Positions 1 through 8,639 are shown, counted from the first letter of the stretch. The stretch: 64,000 bases of DNA from Acholeplasmataceae bacterium (GCA_030603805.1 JAUVXD010000002.1:186001-250000), one strand, 5' to 3'. Translations and numbers: made by a program. The notes: generated from the sequence alone by a model not told the origin.

Positions 1-78
1 TTGCTTGAGTAATTGATTGACGAGTGTTGTTTTCCCATGATCGACATGGGCAATAATGGCGATATTTCTAATATTCAT
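1..78 (-). CDS. typA: TypA/BipA translational GTPase, N-terminus only
   Basis: The minus strand reads 26 codons from an ATG at 78 to the window edge. The peptide has the GTPase start [17 protein letters not shown]: the P-loop is HVDHGKTT, and the [12 protein letters not shown] wording is that of TypA/BipA rather than LepA (IIAHIDHGKSTL). TypA is a ribosome-associated GTPase of the EF-G family, used in stress or low-temperature growth and ribosome assembly. An AGGA Shine-Dalgarno lies just upstream of the ATG. The rest of the gene is outside the window, so length and C-terminal domains cannot be judged. Confidence 0.85.
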   Translation of the reverse strand, partial: MNIRNIAIIAHVDHGKTTLVNQLLKQ

Positions 79-141
79 ATATGTCCTACTTTCATAACCT
101 CATTTATTATACATGTTTTTTTGAAAAAAACACAAAAAAAA

Positions 142-156
142 GTCCGAAAATCGGAC
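142..156 (-). terminator. Intrinsic terminator after the membrane-protein gene
   Basis: GTCCGA-AAA-TCGGAC forms a perfect 6-bp stem and is followed on the minus strand by a T-rich tract. It lies 22 bases beyond the stop of the gene ending at 179 and separates that transcript from typA. Confidence 0.8.
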
Positions 157-178
157 ATTTTGTTTGATGTGTTACATA

Positions 179-649
179 TCATTTTTTGATAGCATTCATG
201 ACACCATAATAGATGATAGCCAACAAACTTGTGAATACCAATCCTAAACCAAAGAAAACATCTTTGAGCAAAAACACAAGTTCATCGTGTTTTTGTTTTA
301 ATGGGAATACAGTCCAATAGTTTTCATAAGTAAGATTAAACTGAAAGCTATCTACGATCCTAATAAAACAAAGGATTCCGAGTGTATAGATGGCAAAAAC
401 ATGCATTAAGATGAACCATATTCGACTTAAAGGGCGATGATTATCTTTATAATGTGAAACAAAGTTTGAAATCACTATTACTGTCCCTGTGATAAATAAC
501 AAACTATACCCTATCCAAAGAGTTAGAGGCACTTCACTAAATGTTTGGAATCTTTGGTATTGGGAAACGATAATCAAAATAACGCCGATGATAAAAAATC
601 CCATTAAGCCTGAGTAAAAGGCTATGTATGTTTTTGCTTTTCGTGACAT
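179..649 (-). CDS. Four-helix integral membrane protein, unknown function
   Basis: A protein of about 156 residues with four predicted membrane segments (near residues 8-30, 38-60, 78-100 and 130-152) and short polar loops; the last loop contains a charged KQKHDELV stretch. I do not recognise the family. The ATG at 649 (MSRKAK) is chosen because a GGGGGAAC Shine-Dalgarno sits 4 bases before it; an ATG five codons upstream overlaps that site and has none of its own. It follows prmC after a 22-base gap on the same strand and ends at an intrinsic terminator, so it may be the last gene of the prfA-prmC transcript. Confidence 0.7.
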   Translation of the reverse strand: MSRKAKTYIAFYSGLMGFFIIGVILIIVSQYQRFQTFSEVPLTLWIGYSLLFITGTVIVISNFVSHYKDNHRPLSRIWFILMHVFAIYTLGILCFIRIVDSFQFNLTYENYWTVFPLKQKHDELVFLLKDVFFGLGLVFTSLLAIIYYGVMNAIKK

Positions 650-671
650 GTGTTCCCCCATGAGATATCTT

Positions 672-1520
672 TTACTTCAATATATCACGAAAGCCTATGA
701 ATGTAAATCTATCTTTTCCTTGTAAATCTTTAAGCTGAATGATTGTTGCTTGCTCAAAGTGTGTTTCTGCAATCCTTTTTATCGATTCTTTTTGTTGGTA
801 TCCATGTTCAAATGCAATTAAGCTTCGCTCATTTAAAAAGGGTTTGATTTCTTTAATAATGCGCTCATAAAACTCAGTCCCTAAGAACCCACCATAGAGT
901 GCAACACTCGGTTCTTTAGAGACAATGTCATCTACAATTTCTTGTTCTGGAATATAAGGTGGATTTGAAACAATGATATCAAACTTACCCTTGATTTCCT
1001 GAAATAAATCTGAGTGAACAAAGTTCACTTTGGCATCTAAATTTCGACTATTTTTTCTTGCAACTTCTAAAGCATCTAAACTGATATCAGAGAGCGTTAC
1101 ATTTAAGTTTTTTTCTTCTAACGCAAGTGCCAATCCGATACATCCTGAACCAGTCCCTAAATCAAGAACATTTAAGTTTTGATTGGAAAAATAGGTGTCA
1201 TAATAGTAAAGCACATGTTCAACAAGTTGTTCGGTTTCACTTCTTGGAATTAAGACATGGTCATTGACAAAAAGTTTGTAGCCATAAAAATAAGCATGTC
1301 CGATTGAATGTTGAACTGGAACATGATGAATTAAATACTGATCTAATTTTTCTAGATATACCTTTTGAAAGTTAGGATCAACTTCAGTTTTTAAATTGAT
1401 AAAAAACTGATGAGGATCTTGATTTGAAAGCTCCATTAAAAGAAGCTTTGCGGCTTCTTCTTCCTTATGATATGTTTTGACCTTTTTATAGGCTTGTTTT
1501 AATAAGGCTTCATAGGTCAC
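672..1520 (-). CDS. prmC: Peptide chain release factor N5-glutamine methyltransferase
   Basis: PrmC (HemK) methylates the glutamine of the GGQ motif in release factors, using S-adenosylmethionine. The 282-residue protein has the N-terminal helical substrate-binding domain, the SAM motif DLGTGSG (about residues 120-126) and the catalytic NPPY motif (186-189). The start is a GTG at 1520, six bases after GGGTGA, which itself overlaps the end of prfA. Only two bases separate it from prfA, its substrate gene, the usual Firmicutes arrangement, and translation is probably coupled. Confidence 0.93.
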   Translation of the reverse strand: MTYEALLKQAYKKVKTYHKEEEAAKLLLMELSNQDPHQFFINLKTEVDPNFQKVYLEKLDQYLIHHVPVQHSIGHAYFYGYKLFVNDHVLIPRSETEQLVEHVLYYYDTYFSNQNLNVLDLGTGSGCIGLALALEEKNLNVTLSDISLDALEVARKNSRNLDAKVNFVHSDLFQEIKGKFDIIVSNPPYIPEQEIVDDIVSKEPSVALYGGFLGTEFYERIIKEIKPFLNERSLIAFEHGYQQKESIKRIAETHFEQATIIQLKDLQGKDRFTFIGFRDILK

Positions 1521-1522
1521 GC

Positions 1523-2581
1523 TTATTCACCCGTGAGTTGTCTTTTTTGAAACTCATTTAAAAGAGGTTCTAAGACCAGATCAAGACGACCTTCCATAAT
1601 GACATCTAAGCGTTGAAGTGTTAAATTAATCCGGTGATCAGAAACACGATTTTGTGGATAGTTATAGGTTCTAATCTTTTCACTTCTCTCACCACGACCG
1701 ACTAATGCTTTTCTTTCAGCTCCTTCTTTTTCAAGTTGAGCTTCAATGATGGCATCATAAATCCTTGTTTTTAAAAGTCTAAACGCTTTATCTTTATTTT
1801 CATGTTGGGACTTACCTTCTTGACAAGCAACCATGGTACCAGTTGGAATATGTGTAAGTCTTACTGCGGATTTCGTTGTATTCACGGATTGCCCACCAGG
1901 ACCTGATGAGTTATAGGTATCCACACGGATATCATCCCACTTCACATCGACTTCAATTTCTTCAGCTTCAGGCATCACTAATACAGTTGCTGTTGAAGTG
2001 TGCACTCTACCCATAGATTCTGTTTCCGGAACTCTTTGAACACGGTGTGTTCCAGATTCATATTTTAGAAATGAATAAACTAATTTGCCTGAAATCATAA
2101 ATTCAATGGATGTATAACCACCCATCACGCCTTCCATGGCGTTTAAGACTTCAATTTTCCAATTTTTGGATTCAGCGTACTTAGAGTACATACGAAAAAG
2201 ATCACCCGCAAAGATGTTGCCTTCATCGCCACCCGCTGCACCTTTGATTTCAACAATAACGTTTTTTTCATCATTAGGGTCTTTAGGTAAAAGTAGAATT
2301 TTTAGTTTTTCTTCTGTTTTTTCTAATGTTTCAGTCAGCGCATCGATTTCTAGATGTGCCATCTCTAAGATAGCATCATCTGTTTCATCTTCAATCATGA
2401 GTTCTAAATCTTGTTTCTCTTGATTTTTTTCTAAATAAAAACGATACATCTCAACAATATCTTGAATCGAAGAAGATTCCTTTAATAAGGTTGTCATTTC
2501 TTTGACTTCAAGCGTTCCTGAAGAGAGTTTTTCTTGTATTTCTTTATATTGTTTTTCTATTAATGCTAAACGATCGAACAT
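1523..2581 (-). CDS. prfA: Peptide chain release factor 1 (RF1)
   Basis: RF1 terminates translation at UAA and UAG. The 352-residue protein carries the catalytic GGQ (about 229-231) in the GPGGQSVN context and the codon-recognition tripeptide as PET (185-187, in RVPETES), which is the PxT form of RF1, not the SPF of RF2. The ATG at 2581 (MFDRLALIEK) is preferred because GGGTGAT lies four bases before it; a GTG three codons upstream overlaps that site. It heads the prfA-prmC operon. Many genes here end in TGA, so an RF2 gene must exist elsewhere in the genome. Confidence 0.95.
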   Translation of the reverse strand: MFDRLALIEKQYKEIQEKLSSGTLEVKEMTTLLKESSSIQDIVEMYRFYLEKNQEKQDLELMIEDETDDAILEMAHLEIDALTETLEKTEEKLKILLLPKDPNDEKNVIVEIKGAAGGDEGNIFAGDLFRMYSKYAESKNWKIEVLNAMEGVMGGYTSIEFMISGKLVYSFLKYESGTHRVQRVPETESMGRVHTSTATVLVMPEAEEIEVDVKWDDIRVDTYNSSGPGGQSVNTTKSAVRLTHIPTGTMVACQEGKSQHENKDKAFRLLKTRIYDAIIEAQLEKEGAERKALVGRGERSEKIRTYNYPQNRVSDHRINLTLQRLDVIMEGRLDLVLEPLLNEFQKRQLTGE

Positions 2582-2600
2582 AAATATCACCCGCCAAACA

Positions 2601-2609
2601 ATATTACCA
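2601..2609 (-). promoter_or_regulatory. Probable extended -10 promoter of prfA
   Basis: The minus strand reads TGGTAATAT, an extended -10 (TGn) with TAATAT, 20 bases before the prfA start. No good -35 is visible, as expected for extended -10 promoters. Confidence 0.45.
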
Positions 2610-2705
2610 TATTTTTACATCTTTTTCCACAAGTAGAGGTGAATAATCGTGCTTTTATGAGGACTGAATCTTTAGAGCAGTTTCGCCGTTGAAACCATAA
2701 AAATA

Positions 2706-2714
2706 TGTTATAAT
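2706..2714 (+). promoter_or_regulatory. Extended -10 promoter of dps
   Basis: TGTTATAAT gives a consensus -10 with the TGn extension, 34 bases before the dps ATG. TTGAAA at 2689-2694 is only 14 bases away and is probably too close to act as the -35. Confidence 0.65.
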
Positions 2715-2748
2715 AAGACTGAATAAAAAGAAAGGAAGTGTTAAAATT

Positions 2749-3183
2749 ATGGAAAAACTCTATCAAGCATTAGACAAGCAAGTAGCGAATTTCAGTGTAT
2801 TTTTCACCAAGTTACACCATTTTCATTGGTATGTAACGGGTCCTAACTTTTATCCACTTCATGCAAAATTCGAAGAATTTTATGATGAAGTGAATGAACT
2901 TTACGACGCATTTGCAGAAAGACTGTTAATGATTGGTGGTCATCCGACTTCAAATCTTAAGGGTTATCTTGCACAGACATCCATTAAAGAAGCTTCTGGA
3001 ACTGAGAAACCAGAAGATATGATCTCTCACATTTTAGAAGATTTCAAACTGCTTAGAAAAGAACTTCAAGAAACCTTAGACATTGCTCAAGAACTTGGAG
3101 ACGAAGTGACTGCTGATCTTTTGATTAGCACGATGTCAAGCTTCGATAAGCACATCTGGATGCTCACATTTACATTGAAATAA
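2749..3183 (+). CDS. dps: Dps-family ferritin-like DNA-protection protein
   Basis: Dps forms a dodecameric shell that oxidises and stores iron and shields DNA from peroxide. The 144-residue four-helix protein has the inter-subunit ferroxidase ligands expected of the family: H26 (HFHW), H38 (PLH), D53 and E57 (DAFAER). It has its own extended -10 promoter, an AAAGGAAG Shine-Dalgarno and a strong bidirectional terminator, so it is monocistronic. It is one of few plus-strand genes in this part of the window. No Fur- or PerR-box-like repeat was evident around the promoter by eye. Confidence 0.92.
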   Translation: MEKLYQALDKQVANFSVFFTKLHHFHWYVTGPNFYPLHAKFEEFYDEVNELYDAFAERLLMIGGHPTSNLKGYLAQTSIKEASGTEKPEDMISHILEDFKLLRKELQETLDIAQELGDEVTADLLISTMSSFDKHIWMLTFTLK

Positions 3184-3190
3184 GCAAAAA

Positions 3191-3216
3191 GCCACTCAAA
3201 ATCAGAGTGGCTTTTT
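3191..3216. terminator. Bidirectional terminator between dps and the GNAT gene
   Basis: GCCACTC / GAGTGGC pair over a 7-base loop, with five A on the left and five T on the right, so it works for dps (plus) and for the convergent GNAT gene (minus). Confidence 0.88.
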
Positions 3217-3217
3217 C

Positions 3218-3625
3218 TTATAGTTGTTTCAAATAAATCCATTCTAATGCATCTTGCCTTGGAGGAAGGAAACTTCCTATTTTTTTATAATTTAGTTTTT
3301 CATAAAAAAGATATGCAAACTCATCTGCCTGTGTGGTTGTCATCACCTCATGGAAGCCTTGTTCTTTCATGAGTTGTTCAAATTCAGTCATTGCTTTTTT
3401 TCCAATCCCTTGATGATGATATGAAAAGTCGATATAAATAAGTTCTACACAAGGTATGGTTTGGTACCAAAGATTATAGCGTAAAATACCAATTACCTTA
3501 TTTTCTTTCATAATTGCAAAAACATAGTTTTGATCAATTGCTTTTTTGAGATGCTGTTTATCGATATGATGATCGTAGATTGAGATATCTTCAAAATCTT
3601 GTTGTGTTGCTAGTTTTAGGGTCAT
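3218..3625 (-). CDS. GNAT-family N-acetyltransferase
   Basis: A 135-residue single-domain GNAT fold. The acetyl-CoA pyrophosphate-binding motif is seen as YHHQGIGKKAM (about residues 68-78), following the strand CVELIYIDF, and a late Y-E-K-L-N-Y segment matches the family's C-terminal substrate strand. The acceptor substrate cannot be told from sequence. The ATG at 3625 has AAAGGAAT five bases upstream. It lies after the dnaB terminator and converges on dps. Confidence 0.78.
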   Translation of the reverse strand: MTLKLATQQDFEDISIYDHHIDKQHLKKAIDQNYVFAIMKENKVIGILRYNLWYQTIPCVELIYIDFSYHHQGIGKKAMTEFEQLMKEQGFHEVMTTTQADEFAYLFYEKLNYKKIGSFLPPRQDALEWIYLKQL

Positions 3626-3640
3626 AAATATTCCTTTCGA

Positions 3641-3671
3641 TTAAAAAAGCATACACGTTTTGTGCATGCTT
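3641..3671 (-). terminator. Intrinsic terminator after dnaB
   Basis: A 10-bp stem (AAGCATGCAC / GTGTATGCTT, one wobble) with an AAAAC-type loop is followed on the minus strand by TTTTTTAA. Confidence 0.85.
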
Positions 3672-3679
3672 CAATTATT

Positions 3680-5032
3680 TTAGTCTTTATAAGCCTCTTC
3701 TTCGCGATCAAGTTGTGCAGTAAATCTAGAAAATTCAGTATCGAATCTAAATCCGAGTCTAATTCCTGCCATACCTTGTCTGTTTTTCGCAATAGAAAGT
3801 TCAACTTCACCTGTTTTATTTTCTGGATTATGTTGATAATAATCACCACGGTATAAGAACATGACGATATCGGCATCTTGTTCAATGGATCCCGATTCTC
3901 TTAAATCAGCTAATACTGGGCGTTTATCTTCTCTTTTTTCAACTTCACGCGATAGCTGTGAGAGTGCCAAAATTGGAATTTTAAGTTCTCTTGCCATTTG
4001 TTTTAGAGATCTTGAAATTTTAGCAACTTCTTCTTGACGATTACCAGATCTATCGTCACCTTTAATGAGCTGCAAGTAGTCAATAACAACAAAATCAAGT
4101 CTACCTTCTTGAGAAAGCTTTCGACATTTTGCTCTTATATCAGCAACCGAGACGGATGATGAATCATCAAATGCAATTTTTAATTTGGATAAGGATTGAA
4201 TACCACCTTCTAAAAATTGCCATTCTCTAGAAGTGAGTGCACCACTTTTAATTTTATTATTTTCAATATTGGATTCTGAAGATAACATACGTGCAGCTAG
4301 TTGTTCGTTGCTCATTTCAAGTGAGAAAATCGCAACCCCAGCCATACCATCTTTATTTCTTTTCGCAATATTTAAGGCTAAGTTCATTGCAAACGCAGAT
4401 TTACCCATCGATGGACGTGCTGCTAAAATAATCAGTTCTTCTGGTTGAAGTCCGTTGGTTAATTGGTCTAAATTCGAAAATCCTGTGCGAAGGCCTGTGA
4501 TACCACCTTTTTTGTCACGGTTTTTTTCTGTTTTTTCCTTCACTTCTCGCATGACATCAGAAAGGTCTGCAAACTCAGAAGTCTTTCTTTTTTGAGCAAG
4601 TGCAAATATTTCTTCTTCAGCTTTTGTCAAATATTCTGAGGCATCCATATCCGATGTATAACCATCTTCTAAGATTTGACTCGCAAGCTGAATTACCTGT
4701 CTTTTTAAAGAACTATCTTTGACTAAATCGACATAGGTCTCTAAATGCGCTGTCGAAGGTACGGCTTCAGAGAGCGCTAAAAGATACTTCATGCCCCCTG
4801 CTTTACCTAAGCTTTGAGATTGCTCTAATCTAGATGCCACAGAAGCATAGTCGATTTTCATGTTATCCACATGCAAATCTTTCATGGCTTGATAAATCAA
4901 ACCATGGGCTTGATCAAAGAAATCTTCGTTATTCAATTGGTCAATCACTGAAACAATCTCTTTAGGATCTAAGAATATCGTCCCTAAGACGGATTGCTCA
5001 GCCTCATGATGATGAGGTAAGCTCTTTGCCAT
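3680..5032 (-). CDS. dnaB: Replicative DNA helicase DnaB (DnaC of Bacillus)
   Basis: The 450-residue protein is the hexameric helicase that unwinds DNA ahead of the replisome and recruits primase. The N-terminal helical domain begins LPHHHEAEQSVLG; the RecA-like C-terminal domain has Walker A ARPSMGKSAFA, Walker B VVIDYLQLI and the DnaB sequence LSQLSREVEKR. Length is normal for the family. It lies nine bases after the gdpP-rplI gene, the same order as in Bacillus (gdpP-rplI-dnaC), and is closed by a terminator. Confidence 0.95.
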   Translation of the reverse strand: MAKSLPHHHEAEQSVLGTIFLDPKEIVSVIDQLNNEDFFDQAHGLIYQAMKDLHVDNMKIDYASVASRLEQSQSLGKAGGMKYLLALSEAVPSTAHLETYVDLVKDSSLKRQVIQLASQILEDGYTSDMDASEYLTKAEEEIFALAQKRKTSEFADLSDVMREVKEKTEKNRDKKGGITGLRTGFSNLDQLTNGLQPEELIILAARPSMGKSAFAMNLALNIAKRNKDGMAGVAIFSLEMSNEQLAARMLSSESNIENNKIKSGALTSREWQFLEGGIQSLSKLKIAFDDSSSVSVADIRAKCRKLSQEGRLDFVVIDYLQLIKGDDRSGNRQEEVAKISRSLKQMARELKIPILALSQLSREVEKREDKRPVLADLRESGSIEQDADIVMFLYRGDYYQHNPENKTGEVELSIAKNRQGMAGIRLGFRFDTEFSRFTAQLDREEEAYKD

Positions 5033-5041
5033 AAGATTAAC

Positions 5042-5485
5042 CTACTTTTCTATGATATGAACTTCAAAGGTTGCTTTAATATCTTTATGTAATTGAACGG
5101 TTGCGGTATAAATACCCACTGAGTTAATGTCGCTTGATAATTCGACTTTCTTCTTATCAATTAAAATATGATGTGCTTCTTCAAAGGATTCCACAATTTG
5201 TTTGGTAGTAACACTTCCAAAGAGCTTACCATCTTGTCCAATTTGAATGCCTAAAGTAACTTTTTTGCCATCAATTTCTGATTTTAATTTTTTCATTAAA
5301 TCAATATGTCTTTGAGCGGCTTGAAAAGCTTCTTCTTTTGCCTTATTCAATTGCGCAAGATTTTCATCTGTTGCTTGCAAGGCTTTTTTCTGTGTAATTA
5401 AAAATTGACCAAACCCTGATGCAACCTCAATCACATCATCTTTCTTACCTTTACCTTTAACGTCTTCTAATAAAATGACTTTCAT
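5042..5485 (-). CDS. rplI: Ribosomal protein L9 (in-frame 3' part of the gdpP fusion; probable internal start)
   Basis: Residues 665-811 of the fused frame form a full-length L9 (147 residues; 149 in Bacillus): the N-terminal rRNA-binding domain (MKVILLEDVKGKGKKDD), the long connecting helix, and the C-terminal domain with LFGSVTTKQI. L9 binds 23S rRNA near L1. An ATG at 5485 is preceded by AAAGGAG (5491-5497) with five-base spacing, the best kind of site seen in this window, so independent initiation is likely. Whether the full fusion protein also enters ribosomes cannot be told from DNA. Confidence 0.8.
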   Translation of the reverse strand: MKVILLEDVKGKGKKDDVIEVASGFGQFLITQKKALQATDENLAQLNKAKEEAFQAAQRHIDLMKKLKSEIDGKKVTLGIQIGQDGKLFGSVTTKQIVESFEEAHHILIDKKKVELSSDINSVGIYTATVQLHKDIKATFEVHIIEK

Positions 5486-7477
5486 AAGTTCTCCTTTGCC
5501 GCCATACTCTAATTCGAGATAGGTCTTTAATTGTTGATAAACTTCATCAATGGATTGATTTTGAATTTGAGCAGCTGCACTGTTTAAATGGCCTCCACCT
5601 CCAAAAGCTTCCATGAGTATTTGTACATTAATTTGTTGGTAACTTCTTGCAGAAACACCGACAATATTGTTTTCCATGCGTGAAATCATAAATGCTGCAT
5701 CCACATCGTTTATTTGAAGTAGAGCTTCGGCCACTTGAGCGAGCAAGATCCGATCATCATAAATATCTGTGGTCACAACAAATGCGAAACGTTCTAAATA
5801 GATTTCTACTTGGCTTAAGAGTCTATTAATCTCTAGAGTTCTCATTAAATCTCTTCTAAGCCATAGTTTCACTTCAGTAATATCTGCACCCATATCTCTC
5901 AGTTTGGATGCAACTTCAAAGGTTCTAGACCCTGTTCGATAACTAAAGTTATTGGTATCAACCACTAAACCCCCATACATAATGGTAGCTTCTAGAGGAG
6001 AAATCTTGATTTGTTCTTCCATATTATAAAACGATAAGAGTTCCATCACAAGTTCAATCGTTGAAGATGCATAAGGTTCTATAAATGAAAAGACCGCATC
6101 AAAAGTTTCCTCACCTACACGGTGATGGTCAATAACAATCAGTTTACTTGCCTTCTCTAAAACTTCAGGAGACATCACAATCCTAGGTGACTGAGAATCA
6201 ACAACAATGAGTAATGCATTTTCATCCATCATCTTAATCGCTTCATCCGAAGTGGTCACATAATCTTGGAAAAGTGGCATACGTTCCTTAACGATTTGAT
6301 AAATCTTATCAACCGTTCGATCTAATTTGGGTACATCAATCACCATATGCGCCATTTTTTTAGATGCAAGCGCCATATGATAGACAGCAATCATCGAACC
6401 AAAGGAATCTAAATCGGTTTGATTGTGGCCCATGACAAAGACATGAGAGGATTTATCAATAAAATCCTTAATGGTTTGAGCATTGATTCTTACCCCTACT
6501 CTTGATGATTTGGCAGCAGCATCATTTTTCGCACCAAAGTATTGAATCTTTTGATCTTGGATATTGACAACCACTTGGTCACCACCACGTTTTTCAGCAA
6601 GTTCAACCGCGTTTTGAGCATAGATGCCAAGCTCTTCATAATCGACATCCCAAGATGCAATCCCCATAGAAATGGAGACACGTACTTGGTTTTGCGTAGA
6701 GATTGTTCTAATTTTATCGAGTAAGTCAAATTTATCTTGAATCATCAGTTGAAGTTGCTTACGATATAAGACAACTAAAAGTTTTTCATCCGTATAAGGC
6801 TTTAAATATCCATCATATTTATTGGCCCAGTCAGCAACCGCAGCTAAATATTCACCTTTAAGTGAACTTTGTTCTGAAACATCCATGGATGCGAGTGCTT
6901 CATCCAAGTTATCTAAATAAATAATGGCAAGTGCTGGAATTTGATCTTGATATTTTTGTTTAACTTGTTCTCTTTCAGTGACATTAAAGAGATATAAAAA
7001 CTTAAATTCTGACCGGTAAGTCACGTCATAAGTTTGATCTTTAGCTTGAATGCTAAATTGTGTCTTTCCAGATGCAATCAAAGAAAATAGGGATGGGTTC
7101 ACATCACGCAGTGATTTCCCTGTAATTTTGGGATCAAAAATGGTTTTTGCATGTGGGTTTGCCCATTTGATTTCAAACTCATCATCTAATGCCAAAATAC
7201 CAATAGGCAGTTCATTAAACACTTCGTCTCCAACTTGGTTGACATGATATGAAAGTTTGGTCCACATGGAAAGTCGGTTTTGAAGCGTTCTAACCTTTTG
7301 TCTTGCCTGGAAATTTAAAGCAATATAAAGTGCAGTGAATGTTAAGATTAAACTGCCAAAAAAGAACACAAGTCCTAAAACTTGGCCGCCACTCCCAATT
7401 TGTATAAAAGGTGCATAAATCAGTATACTGATGATATTCAAAATCAGTGCGACTGTAAAAAAAATCCACCGCTTCAT
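5042..7477 (-). CDS. gdpP: GdpP-type c-di-AMP phosphodiesterase fused in frame to ribosomal protein L9
   Basis: An 811-residue reading frame. Residues 1-660 match GdpP/YybT: two membrane helices (about 5-60), a PAS-like segment (about 75-170), a degenerate GGDEF domain ending EKRGGDQVVV, then DHH (NQTDLDSFGS, DHHR) and DHHA1 (GGGGHLNSAAA) domains that hydrolyse cyclic di-AMP. Residues 665-811 are a complete L9 beginning MKVILLEDVKG. There is no stop between them. The junction codes YGGKGELM, and the same bases spell an AAAGGAG Shine-Dalgarno placed five bases before the L9 ATG, so free L9 is probably also made. I recall database entries of this fusion type in Acholeplasma and phytoplasmas. 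AGGTGA precedes the ATG at 7477. Confidence 0.93.
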   Translation of the reverse strand: MKRWIFFTVALILNIISILIYAPFIQIGSGGQVLGLVFFFGSLILTFTALYIALNFQARQKVRTLQNRLSMWTKLSYHVNQVGDEVFNELPIGILALDDEFEIKWANPHAKTIFDPKITGKSLRDVNPSLFSLIASGKTQFSIQAKDQTYDVTYRSEFKFLYLFNVTEREQVKQKYQDQIPALAIIYLDNLDEALASMDVSEQSSLKGEYLAAVADWANKYDGYLKPYTDEKLLVVLYRKQLQLMIQDKFDLLDKIRTISTQNQVRVSISMGIASWDVDYEELGIYAQNAVELAEKRGGDQVVVNIQDQKIQYFGAKNDAAAKSSRVGVRINAQTIKDFIDKSSHVFVMGHNQTDLDSFGSMIAVYHMALASKKMAHMVIDVPKLDRTVDKIYQIVKERMPLFQDYVTTSDEAIKMMDENALLIVVDSQSPRIVMSPEVLEKASKLIVIDHHRVGEETFDAVFSFIEPYASSTIELVMELLSFYNMEEQIKISPLEATIMYGGLVVDTNNFSYRTGSRTFEVASKLRDMGADITEVKLWLRRDLMRTLEINRLLSQVEIYLERFAFVVTTDIYDDRILLAQVAEALLQINDVDAAFMISRMENNIVGVSARSYQQINVQILMEAFGGGGHLNSAAAQIQNQSIDEVYQQLKTYLELEYGGKGELMKVILLEDVKGKGKKDDVIEVASGFGQFLITQKKALQATDENLAQLNKAKEEAFQAAQRHIDLMKKLKSEIDGKKVTLGIQIGQDGKLFGSVTTKQIVESFEEAHHILIDKKKVELSSDINSVGIYTATVQLHKDIKATFEVHIIEK

Positions 7478-7499
7478 AGGTTCACCTGCTTTATATGTT

Positions 7500-7508
7500 A
7501 TTATATCA
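7500..7508 (-). promoter_or_regulatory. Extended -10 promoter of gdpP-rplI-dnaB
   Basis: The minus strand reads TGATATAAT 22 bases before the gdpP ATG. The -35 region is weak (TTTATA at 17-base spacing). Confidence 0.6.
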
Positions 7509-7570
7509 CGGTCTATATCGAATATAAAGATGATAATCTTTAAGAAACGATATTTTAGGCTTTTGAAAAT

Positions 7571-7596
7571 AAAAACCCATACACTTGGATATGGGT
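7571..7596 (-). terminator. Intrinsic terminator after rpsR
   Basis: ACCCATA / TATGGGT pair over an 8-base loop and are followed on the minus strand by TTTTATTTTC. It ends the rpsF-ssb-rpsR transcript. Confidence 0.85.
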
Positions 7597-7615
7597 CTTG
7601 ACTTTAATGTATTTT

Positions 7616-7855
7616 TTAGTCTTTTACGAATGGTAAAAGTGCCATGTGACGTGCTCTTTTAATCGCGATTGCAAGTGGTCTTTGCCATTTTGCAGAAGTA
7701 CCAGTGACTCTTCTTGGTAAAATCTTACCACGGTCAGTGACAAATCTTTTTAATAGCTCAACATCTTTAAAATCGATGTGTTCCACTTTGTTTTGCGTAA
7801 AGTAACATACCTTACGACGCTTTTTGAAGCCGCCACCACGTCTGTTTTGTTGCAT
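7616..7855 (-). CDS. rpsR: Ribosomal protein S18
   Basis: A 79-residue S18 of the 30S subunit, recognised by the basic N-terminus and the family stretch [20 protein letters not shown]. It binds 16S rRNA together with S6. Last gene of the rpsF-ssb-rpsR operon; 12 bases separate it from ssb. AGGAGG precedes the start. The N-terminus [15 protein letters not shown] is of the Firmicutes type with a single Cys. Confidence 0.96.
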   Translation of the reverse strand: MQQNRRGGGFKKRRKVCYFTQNKVEHIDFKDVELLKRFVTDRGKILPRRVTGTSAKWQRPLAIAIKRARHMALLPFVKD

Positions 7856-7867
7856 GATGTTTCCTCC

Positions 7868-8290
7868 TTAGAATGGTAAATCTTCTTCTGCTGCGAGTTG
7901 CTTACTGGTTTCGTAGAACTCGTCATTATCAGCAGTCTCTGTTTTTACTGTTTCACGTTCAGTGTCTGTTTCACCCTTAGATTCAAGGAATTGAACCGAG
8001 TCACAAACAACTTCCGTGACATAACGTGTGCCGTTTTCCGCTTCATACTGTCTCGTTTGAATGCGACCTTCGACACCAAGTAATGCACCTTTCTTTACGA
8101 AGCGTGCTAAATTTTCTGCTTGCTTGCGCCATACGACACACTGAATGAAGTCAGCTTGTCTTTCTCCTGATTGATCAGAAAATTGACGATTCACAGCAAG
8201 CGTAAAGGATACTACGGGAATATTGGATTGCGTTGATTTAACTTCTGGATCTTTGGTAATTCTACCTACCAGAATAACTTTGTTAATCAT
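7868..8290 (-). CDS. ssb: Single-stranded DNA-binding protein
   Basis: A 140-residue SSB with one OB fold ([16 protein letters not shown]... [16 protein letters not shown]) and an acidic tail ending EEDLPF, the tip that recruits replication and repair partners. It lies between rpsF and rpsR with gaps of 2 and 12 bases, the conserved bacterial operon in which a DNA replication protein is co-expressed with S6 and S18. Confidence 0.96.
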   Translation of the reverse strand: MINKVILVGRITKDPEVKSTQSNIPVVSFTLAVNRQFSDQSGERQADFIQCVVWRKQAENLARFVKKGALLGVEGRIQTRQYEAENGTRYVTEVVCDSVQFLESKGETDTERETVKTETADNDEFYETSKQLAAEEDLPF

Positions 8291-8292
8291 GC

Positions 8293-8580
8293 TTATTCGC
8301 CTTCCTTCACGACAATGAAGCGAATCACTTCTTCAGTGATTCTTACGACACGGTTAAATTCAGCAACTGCTTCCGGAGTAGCTTCAACTAATAACCAAAC
8401 GTAATAGCCTTTTCTATGATGCTCAATCTCATAAGCTAAATCTTTTAGCCCCAACTCTTTGAGCTCTAGAACTTGACTGCCAAATCTAACGAATATATCG
8501 TTAAAGTTGTTCACTATGGTCTTTATGTTCTCGCTTTCTACAGTTGGTCGGATGATATACATAATTTCGTACTTTTTCAT
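8293..8580 (-). CDS. rpsF: Ribosomal protein S6
   Basis: A 95-residue S6 beginning [15 protein letters not shown] and containing the [10 protein letters not shown] core strand. It forms a dimer with S18 on the 30S platform. First gene of the operon, with AGGAGGTGG seven bases before the ATG. In Bacillus this operon can be controlled by an S6:S18-binding leader; the 60-base leader here has a small stem (TAAGA / TCTTA) but I could not establish the conserved CCG box. Confidence 0.95.
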   Translation of the reverse strand: MKKYEIMYIIRPTVESENIKTIVNNFNDIFVRFGSQVLELKELGLKDLAYEIEHHRKGYYVWLLVEATPEAVAEFNRVVRITEEVIRFIVVKEGE

Positions 8581-8639
8581 CTTTCCACCTCCTTCTGGTC
8601 TATGGTCTTTGATAAGACAAGGATATCTTACGCCGTATT

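Noticed and set aside
2136-2423. Plus-strand open frame of 95 codons inside prfA
   Set aside because: Antisense shadow of prfA, which has full family motifs; low-complexity Ser/Phe-rich composition and no ribosome site.
3622-3885. Minus-strand open frame overlapping the dnaB 3' end and terminator
   Set aside because: Runs through the dnaB terminator hairpin in a different frame; no Shine-Dalgarno and no recognisable domain.
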